From Euphorbia lathyris (lineage: Eukaryota > Streptophyta > Magnoliopsida > Malpighiales > Euphorbiaceae), in the NCBI RefSeq assembly GCF_963576675.1, contig NC_088918.1, forward strand, positions 30,847,501-30,911,500: a stretch of 64,000 nt of DNA, given 5' to 3'. Of the stretch, positions 57,248-64,000 are shown in pieces. Positions within the stretch are counted from its first letter, which is position 1, and every line of letters starts with the position of its first letter. The translations under genes and the position numbers were made by a program. The notes beneath the pieces were generated by a model. It was not told where the DNA came from. It saw nothing but the letters and a program-made list of their open reading frames with translations, and did not search any database.

Positions 57248-58446
57248 ATGGTTAGGACTAAGCGTGTTGGTAACAAGCCCGCTGTTACGGAAGCTAATCG
57301 CCTTCGGGTTCAATGTGGAGCTTATTTCGACATCGCTTCGGAGGAGGAAGTTGTTCGTTTCAAACATTTTTCACAAGCCGACCGCCAATTTGTGGATATG
57401 CACTTCTTAGACTTCCATTCGGTAAGAACATTGATGCTTTTATTGAGGCGTTGGGTTGGCAAGAATTCGTTAATATGCGTTTTCCGCGTATTAATGAATA
57501 TGTGGTGGAATTTTTGGTCACCTTGAAAATGAACAAGAAGAAAACCTCAATCTCTTTTCGTAATAATGGTATCACATATACCATTGATTATGATGCAATG
57601 GGAAATATGTTCGGTTTCCCTACTTCTGATTTTTATGATAAGCCTAAAGATTTTGATAATGATGCTGTTTGGCAAACTCTTTCGGACCAAGACTATTTTA
57701 ATTCCAAAAACACTTCGAGCAAGTTGATTAAGGACAATTGTGTGTTCTTCTTTCACAAATTTTTGAGTTTCTCCTTGTTTGGGCGGGTTGAGAGTTCAAA
57801 GGTTCAGGTTCGGGATTTGTATGCTTTGGATAGTTTGTTTAAAGGCTTGCGGATTGATAGCATTGGTATTTTGTTTGATAATTTGTTCCGAGCTTCGAGG
57901 GCTACTACCATTCAGATCCCTCTTTGTAATTCTATTACCGCTATTGTGTTGGGAGCTCGGGGTGAATTGGATGATTTTGACATGTCCACCTACCGTGGGT
58001 ATGTTCCACTCTTGGATATCGCGACTCTTGAGCGAGCTCATTTATTGCTTCCGCAAGGTCCCCCCGTCTTTATTTCGTATGCCTCCCGTATTGCCCACCT
58101 TCGTGGCACTATAGGTGGTGGCGCTTCAAGTTCTCAATTTATAGGTACTGAAGGCGGCGGAGAGGCGGAAGGAGCGGAAGATGAACCCCAAGCTCAACCA
58201 CAACCCCAAGCACCTCAAGCGGATGATCCGGTGGATTTGTGGAGGATTTTGGACCAAATCAATTCCAACAATCGTCAAATGAATTTAAGAATTGATAATT
58301 TGGTAGAAAATAATATGGTGATGAATGACAACCTCAACCTTTTGAGGCGTGAGCATAGATCGACTCGGCATCGGATGCTTTCCTTTTTCCGACGCCGAAA
58401 TGTGGAGACTTCACCTACACCTCCGGATTCCCCGCCTCACGAATAG
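57248..58446 (+). pseudogene. Third ORF B of the Athila-like element (paralogue of ORF A)
   Basis: The likely start is the ATG at 57248 in a good context (CACCATGGTT): MVRTKRVGNKPAVTEANRLR...GAYFDIASEEEVVRF. A small frameshift between about 57403 and 57424 moves to the frame open to 58446. Blocks matching ORF A: GWQEFVNMRFPRINEYVVEF, TSISFRNNGITYTIDYDAM, NMFGFPTSD, FFFHKFLSFSLFGR, VRDLYALDSLFKGLRIDS and CNSITAIVLGARG. Unlike ORF A it continues with an acidic Gln/Pro-rich linker, a heptad-like Asn/Leu stretch (LDQINSNNRQMNLRIDNLVE) and a basic tail (RREHRSTRHRMLSFFRRRN). The tail survives in the minus copy. About 400 residues in all. Function unknown. Confidence 0.78.
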
Positions 58447-59826
58447 GTTGTTTTCTTTATTTTATTTTTATCTTGTTATAATTTGGTACAATTTTAATTT
58501 TCCTATGTTTGGTACAATTTTCTATTTTTAATTTTATGTTGAATGTTTAATTTCATACAATTTCAATCTTTGTTTCGTATGCCTTATTTCGTTTTTTTTA
58601 TGTTTTCTCCATTTTTTGCACCAATGAGGACATGGTCCAATTTAAGTGTGGGAGGAGATATACATATATCATTTACACATATACGAATAAATGCTACGAA
58701 AATACTATTTTGCAAAACGAATAAATGCAACACATTTTATTTATCAACACTAATATATTGCAACACATTTTCATATGTTTATAAATTAACCATAAGTTAA
58801 TATGATTATTTGTTTAGGTTATCATTATTGTTAGAAATAATATTTCTATACGGGTAATATTTTTTAAAAAATTTTCACAAATCTCCGATACGATTTTAAG
58901 TAAAATTGTCTCGAGTGAATGTATTTTAGTTTCAAAAATTCTTTATTTCAATCTCTATTTTATATCATGCAATTCATGATACAATAAATCTTATTTTAAA
59001 TTTTCAATTAGGTTTATAGGCATTAAATTGAACTAACAATTTTAGCTCGGTTTGATTTCGTCTTACATTAACACCAATTGAAGTTTTTAAGGAAACTTTA
59101 GCCATAATACATGTTGAATTTTAAGTCAATATAGGATGAATGTGCTATCTTTATTTTTCCCAATTTTAATTTAATTCATATTAATTAATCAATTAGTTGA
59201 ATTCTTAAACTTTTGGCCACGATTGAGACCAACCTTATCACAATCGAGGTATGAAAGGGAAGAATAATTAAGTACCGTTTATTTTTGGCCACGGTTGCGA
59301 CCACCCTTATCACAATCGAGGTATGGAAGGAACGTTTAAAGCAAAAAAATTATAAGCGTGTATAAGTTTAAAGTAACGATTGCGTCCACCCATGGCATGG
59401 TCGGTACCTCTTAAGCAAACACAAAGCAATAAAATACGTATAAAGTTACGATCAAGACCACCCTTATCTCGGGCGTAACTAAGCAAATAAATTAACCCAA
59501 GTACTTATTTAGAATAATATATCTCATATATTAGTTTAGGTTTGGGAAAGGAAATTTTGTGCTTTGAAATGCCTTGAGACAAAAGACTCAATAACATGCG
59601 TGCTTATATCGTCCTGAATGCTTCAATTCAAAATTGGAAATACAAGATGAATGATATATCGTATTTATACTAAGTTAGTTTGATATTTTGCGTATAAATT
59701 TGCCATGAGAAGTAAGTCTTTTTCGGCTTAACTAATTTAAAAGGTAATACAAAGATATATGTTTTATTTTCATAAAGAGATTAGTTAGAGAATAAATTTA
59801 GTGAAATTTTGCTCGGGACTAGCAAA
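58447..59826 (+). other. 3' non-coding interior of the plus Athila-like element
   Basis: AT-rich, colinear with 21720-23147 of the minus copy. No coding frame. It includes the repeated hairpin block at 59215-59475. Confidence 0.7.
59215..59475 (+). repeat. Degenerate hairpin repeat in the Athila-like 3' region
   Basis: Two tandem units of about 70 bp contain GGCCACGATTGAGACC and GGCCACGGTTGCGACC, each followed by CTTATCACAATCGAGG. Two more diverged units follow (ACGATTGCGTCCACCC near 59377, ACGATCAAGACCACCC near 59448). GATTG and CAATC within a unit can pair. The same set is present in the minus element (22090-22365), so the repeat predates both insertions. Confidence 0.75.
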
Positions 59827-59844
59827 AGATTAAGTGTGGAGATT
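59827..59844 (+). other. Polypurine tract of the plus Athila-like element
   Basis: AGATTAAGTGTGGAGATT immediately before the 3' LTR; the same tract precedes the 3' LTR of the minus copy. Confidence 0.75.
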
Positions 59845-61321
59845 TGTTAAGCCCAAAATATACCTAAAATATCATCAATAATTACATCAATATTGCTACT
59901 AATTTATACTATTTATAATTGTTTAGAAAGCTTTTACTCTCGATTATGTTTCTTTCTTGTAAGGTACATAAATATTTGGTAAAATCCAAATAGGAACGAA
60001 AAGAGCTCGAAAACAAAAGAAAAACCCTACAAAATGAGTCGAAGATGACAGAAATTAATAACGCCGAATCGAGGACGCGAACGAAAGCAGAAGAACTGAA
60101 AAACGTTCCGTGCCGCGACCGCGGCCCCCAAATTCACGGTCGCGACACGCGTTCCCCAGCTTTTCCTTCCTTCGTTTGAAGACCAGTTGATGCTCCCCCA
60201 TTCTCAGTAGAGAATTTAATATTCTCGGTACGAGCAGGAGTTTTCAGAAGCCTAGTTACACACTTTCGTTTTCGACGAAACGCGATCGTTCGGGTGGATA
60301 AAGACGTCGTTTCACAACGGACACGATCCTTCACAACGGACACGACACTTCAATCAAGACTCTTCAACATCTATAAATAAAGAGTTGATGGAGAGTTGAA
60401 GATAGGTAGAAAAAAGAGATTAGTATAGAATTTATGCAGAAATTCCGAGTCAAGTGATTCAGAAGTTAGATTTCGATTCTGTAAAAAGCAATATGTTGTA
60501 CACACATTGTTTATTCAATAATAACAAGTTTAGTAGCGTTTAGACATTGTTCCAGTTTAGTTTTCATTTTGGTAGTAGACCGACCCAGTCTCTATTACGA
60601 AGATTCAGCGAGAAGATTGAGTAGAGGATCCGCCCCTGAGCCTGACAAACTCTAACGAAACCCAAGGAAAGGATTGACAACCCGTTCACTTGCAAGTCGT
60701 CGAATGTTTCCATGCTCCATGTCCTCTGTAAACTTGTATCAATTTATATTTCATCTAATAAAGTCCGTTCTATTCGATAGATTTTTATGCAGCACTTATG
60801 GTAACCAATCCACTAAAGTGACTGCTGGTGTTTTCATTAAAACGTATTTAATCCAAAATCTTTACAAGGAAACTTTGTTGAACACTTAGGCAAATTATTA
60901 TCTCAAAAGAGTTTTAATTTGATTAAGGGCAACTATCCCGAAAGGGTTTTGTCATGTTCAAAGCCAATTAATTAGAGGTTCCGTCATTTATTTCATCTTT
61001 ATAATTCGTACAAAGTTTAAAGTTGTTTTCTTTGCTTAATGCAAACAAATACATCTGTTTACTTTTCTGAAAAGTACTAAACGTTCTTATCTTGCAAATT
61101 CATTCTTAAATCAGAATATTTTCTAACGTTTTCATAATCTAATCTAATTCTCATTCTAGCAATTTCAAAACCAAAACCGATTAAATGATTTTTCCATATT
61201 ATAAACCTAAAAGTAAATTTAACCGATTATAAATAAGTTTTGTTCGAAAAACGTTCCCTGTGGGATCGATATCTTTTATTACTACAAGCGTATACCGTGC
61301 ACTTGCGGAAATCGCTCAATA
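59845..61321 (+). repeat. 3' LTR of the plus Athila-like element
   Basis: 1477 bp, TGTTAAGCCC...ATCGCTCAATA; the final CA has become TA. Includes the 30 bp missing from the 5' LTR. The same palindromic module lies at 60114-60150. Confidence 0.92.
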
Positions 61322-61964
61322 ATCTGCATCGAATGAATCATTTGAAAGGCCTATTTATAGTGACACTTCAAGCACCGGTGATTTCGAATTTTGAAATAAC
61401 TATTGGAGGATAACGGCTTCCTGTTGCTGTCATTCTGGACGTGCTCAGTGTCGTTGGCCAATGACATTCTTGCATCTTCTGTCTACGGCAGTGCTCAACA
61501 GCTTTTCGTCAGATGAACAGAATGTTTCGCCATTTATAGTAAACTCCTCTAGATAGCTTACTGCGTCTTCTGAGCTTTACCCAAAGTAGAAATACTTTGT
61601 CTACAAGTTGGTTCTGTTCTCCTGCTGACTTGTACTTCTTGTCGTTCAACTCAGCAGCTTCATCTTGAAGCAATTGATAGAAGGCTTCTCGATCCTTCTT
61701 CACGCTAAGCTAGTGCTTTGCTTAGAACGACTGCGTTTTGTCTTCCTGGGCCGTGAGGTCTTGATCTGTTGACTTGGGCTTGACTTCCTCTTATGGGCCT
61801 TTAGGCTTTTTATCTTAATGTCTTATAAATCAAATTAACTCAACATTGAACAAACACATTAGTGTGAATAAATCAAAGTATTTAAATTTAATGTGTTAGA
61901 ATATTTTTATCATTCACATAAATAATTTTGTCAAATCAAAATCATGTGGAAAGGTGTTTCAACA

Positions 61965-63152
61965 ACAAGTAATAAAGTGATAAGTCAAGTATCGTATCCA
62001 CAGGGATTGAGTACCAAAGTTTATAAGAAATACTTTATAGAAAAGGGTGTTCGTGGTGTGTGTATTCTTTAAACTGAGAGATGTTGTTTAAACAGTAACA
62101 AAGTCAATGATTTAGTTGATTAAAAGAAGTACTTAATGACGGTAAAAGGCAGAACAGGTTAAGCACAGCGGAACAGGTTACTTTCAGTCTCTAAACACCC
62201 TATTTATTCATGAATGACGTCAAGTGAAGTCAAGGTCTCTGCTTTAATGCTCACTTAAGTTAACTCTCGTGCGTTCTTAAGATTTTAAGACGTACTACAA
62301 CCTCAAGTGTCCCTAAAGTTGGTTCTTTCTTGCATTACGAACGAAACAGCATTTCTATTAAGAAATGCCTTGATACAACCTCCTGACATCTCTGTTGCGG
62401 GGTTGAATGCTTGACAAATAGTTCCGTGAAGATGAAAGCAGTTTCCTATCATGCATCTAACACTAACATACATGCCCTAAGCAATGGAGTTAAAGATTCA
62501 TCAAATACAACATAATATATCACCATTCATTCATAAATAATATAATAGAAGACTTACATAACCGGCCCTAACTGGCCAAACCCATTCAAAATGACTACTC
62601 ACTCATAGTATAGAGTGAACAGCCTGAGTTAATTCCACAAACCTCCATTGATGGAGTCATCTTCCTTAGAGAGCTTTTTTCCCCTCTCAAAGAAGCCAAA
62701 ATTCTAGTTAAACGATTATCCGAAGTCAAAAGGGTACCGCTCTCCTTCCCTCCACTATGTCTATATAAAGGAAGAAATACGAGCCGTACCACAAAATATT
62801 ACAAAAGATTGTTTTTCTACAGCTAAGTTACTATGAAATGATTAATTCTAATTTGACCCTTGAACACTCAAGGGGGTGATCCATCTTGTCATCATGTTGC
62901 TTTTCTACCTTTCCTACGCCTGCTGTCACTGCCACGCCGCTCCTGCCACTTGTCCAGTCGCCATCCATCATCAGGTACGCAGCGGAGATCCTCTGGATCA
63001 AAAGTTTCTCTACTCCTCAAGGTTCGTTGCAAAACAGGCTGTGTGGTAGCCCTTTTTACTTATAAGTTCTTTTATTTAGGAATATTTCGCCGAAATCACA
63101 CACAAATTGTTATTAACATGCTGTTTAATTGCAGTCATATTCATGCCTAACA
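61965..63152 (-). repeat. Truncated 3' LTR of a further LTR element
   Basis: Colinear with the solo LTR 13452-14726 from its position 39 onward (ACAAGTAATAAAGTGATAAG) and ending GCCTAACA. The missing 38 bp would lie on the far side of copia-1, so copia-1 evidently inserted here. ACAAG directly after 61964 is the presumed target duplication. It is followed on the interior side by a polypurine tract on the minus strand, so this is the 3' LTR of a minus-oriented element. Confidence 0.82.
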
Positions 63153-64000
63153 AATACCCCCAAATAAAATCCTTACTTGTCCTCAAGTAAACAAAAAGAC
63201 AATAACAACATCACAAGGGATTAGTTATGAATAATGGAAGAATATTTATAGAACAAAGGTGAACAGGCGAAATAGATTTTGAAAAATGATTCAAACAGAA
63301 AGAATTTACGACAGAAAACTTTTTGAGCAAATCATGATTGCTAATGAGGCTTTTTTCGCTAGAGTTAAATTTTTTTATCCCTTTCTTATGAAGTTCCTCA
63401 AAGCTTCAAATTGAACCTCAATCATAATTTAAACCACCTGCATTGCTCCAAGCCTCACTAAGTTCAGGAGGATTCACTCACTCTCAAATGGCCTTTGTTG
63501 CCATAAGGGAAGGGATCATCACTCCTCAGCTTAGTACAGTCATTGTTAGGTTATGACATTGCTTATTGGCCCTATCTCGATGGATCAAAAGTTTCCCGAA
63601 CATAGTCTAAAGGTCTTACACATAGGTTGTAATGTTAAGCTAAGGCCAGGATATGGAAATGAATGGCTATTTGAGTGTAAGAATTATGTCCACATGCCAA
63701 GCGATTCAACTTAATTACATTTTAAACATTTAGTGAACTTGTTTCACTTTATTACTCTGCACAGTTTGTTTTACAACATTGGCCAAACTAATCTTCAAAC
63801 ACACAAGAGGCAACCAATTCAAACATTTAATTTCAGGCTCAAGATATGAACATATGTTATGAGCATACAACAAAACTTCACTCAATCATCACCATTTCCA
63901 CAAATTTATTTTTATCCACTCAGAATTTCTTAAAATTGTAATTTTCCTTAACTCGCGCAGCTTGTTCTGAGGCATGAGACAAATTCAAGGTATTTTGGGA
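63153..64000 (-). mobile_element. 3' interior of that LTR element, running off the window
   Basis: On the minus strand GGACAAGTAAGG...TTTGGGGGTATT precedes the LTR, the polypurine-tract context (GAGGACAAGTAA) often seen in plant gypsy elements of the Tat/Ogre/Athila branch. The remaining 850 bp are non-coding and AT-rich. The coding region, if any, lies beyond 64000. Confidence 0.65.

Larger units (their letters stand above)
47829..61321 (+). mobile_element. Athila-like Ty3/gypsy element on plus with two third ORFs
   Basis: 13.5 kb; LTRs 47829-49275 and 59845-61321; TSD ATCTG; inserted in the copia-1 5' LTR. Order: LTR, PBS, gag-PR-RT-RNase H-integrase, ORF A, ORF B, 3' non-coding repeats, polypurine tract, LTR. 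This gag-pol order with extra ORFs after integrase fits the Athila lineage. LTRs differ at roughly 25 positions plus a 30-bp deletion in the 5' copy (near 47908). Three small pol lesions and one in ORF B make it inactive, but it is the most complete gypsy here. Confidence 0.93.
11780..61964 (-). mobile_element. copia-1: SIRE/Maximus-like Ty1/copia element with third ORF, heavily nested
   Basis: Reading leftward, the element runs: 5' LTR (47131-47828 plus 61327-61964), iMet primer-binding site, gag, protease, integrase, RT, RNase H, a separate env-like third ORF, polypurine tract, 3' LTR (11780-12979). Five later insertions split it. The gene order PR-INT-RT-RH is copia. The additional long ORF after pol, together with the UBN2-type gag carrying several CCHC motifs, points to the SIRE/Maximus lineage. 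By-eye LTR divergence is about 4-5%. Its left flank is LINE and its right flank is another LTR, so the left end has been lost by deletion. Confidence 0.88.
47131..61964 (-). repeat. 5' LTR of copia-1, split by the plus Athila-like element
   Basis: Parts 47131-47828 and 61327-61964 together give about 1.33 kb, TGTTGGTCCC...TTTCAACA in window sense. Includes a run of eleven G near 47168. Rejoined, it is colinear with the 3' LTR at 11780-12979. ATCTG is duplicated at 47824-47828 and 61322-61326 by the gypsy insertion. Confidence 0.87.

Noticed and set aside
57779..58114. Plus-strand hydrophobic frame inside ORF B
   Set aside because: It overlaps the main ORF B frame, which carries the blocks shared with ORF A; the hydrophobic content is a frame artefact.
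55342..58446. Viral-type envelope gene for ORFs A and B
   Set aside because: No signal peptide, membrane anchor or cleavage site is evident; the shared blocks look like a soluble globular domain. The term env-like is historical.
63153..64000. Search for host gene or tRNA at the right edge
   Set aside because: The sequence is non-coding and attached to an LTR with its polypurine tract; no cloverleaf or exon pattern could be seen.

Overview
The window looks like a heterochromatic, gene-poor block of a eudicot plant nuclear genome. It is AT-rich and I see no host gene, tRNA, rRNA or CRISPR array. Almost all of it is transposable elements nested inside one another. The case for a plant rests on the families present: Athila/Tat-type Ty3/gypsy elements with the TGGCGCCGTTGCCGGGGA primer-binding site, SIRE/Maximus-type Ty1/copia with a third ORF after pol, plant L1-type LINEs with DUF4283-like ORF1, an RTE-type LINE with a (TTG)n tail, and a CACTA-type terminus. 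The species cannot be told from this sequence.

Layout. Positions 1-1240 hold AT-rich tandem, inverted and palindromic repeats. About 1240-2208 looks like one end of a CACTA transposon. 2370-11745 is a decayed L1-type LINE (+), split by a non-autonomous gypsy element (2848-9713, minus, TSD GGGTG). 11780-61964 is one large SIRE-like copia element (minus), here copia-1, swollen to about 50 kb by insertions. These are a solo LTR (13452-14726, TSD GTTAG), a second solo LTR (15857-17159), an Athila-like gypsy on minus (20205-28970, TSD GTTGT), a second copia, copia-2, on plus (31362-45246, TSD GTCAT), and an Athila-like gypsy on plus in the copia-1 5' LTR (47829-61321, TSD ATCTG). Copia-2 in turn holds an L1 3' fragment (about 33991-35360) and an RTE LINE (41091-44215, 15-bp TSD). 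61965-64000 is the truncated 3' LTR and adjoining interior of yet another LTR element (minus), of the same family as the first solo LTR.

How the parts relate. Removing each insertion restores reading frames on either side: the copia-1 protease motif across copia-2, the RT to RNase H link across the minus gypsy, DUF4283 across the non-autonomous element. Hand-compared LTR divergence falls with nesting depth (copia-1 about 4-5%, minus gypsy about 2-2.5%, plus gypsy about 1.5-2%, copia-2 below 1%), as nesting demands. No element appears fully intact. The most complete are copia-2 (open integrase-RT-RNase H) and the plus gypsy (gag, PR, RT, RH, INT, with three small lesions).

Most interesting: (i) the RTE LINE has its endonuclease half inverted relative to its RT half within one 15-bp TSD, the signature of twin priming; (ii) the plus gypsy carries two homologous third ORFs in tandem after integrase, each preceded by a palindromic GC-rich module also present in its LTR; (iii) the third ORF of copia-1 shows a similar motif order, suggesting one accessory domain family in both LTR superfamilies.
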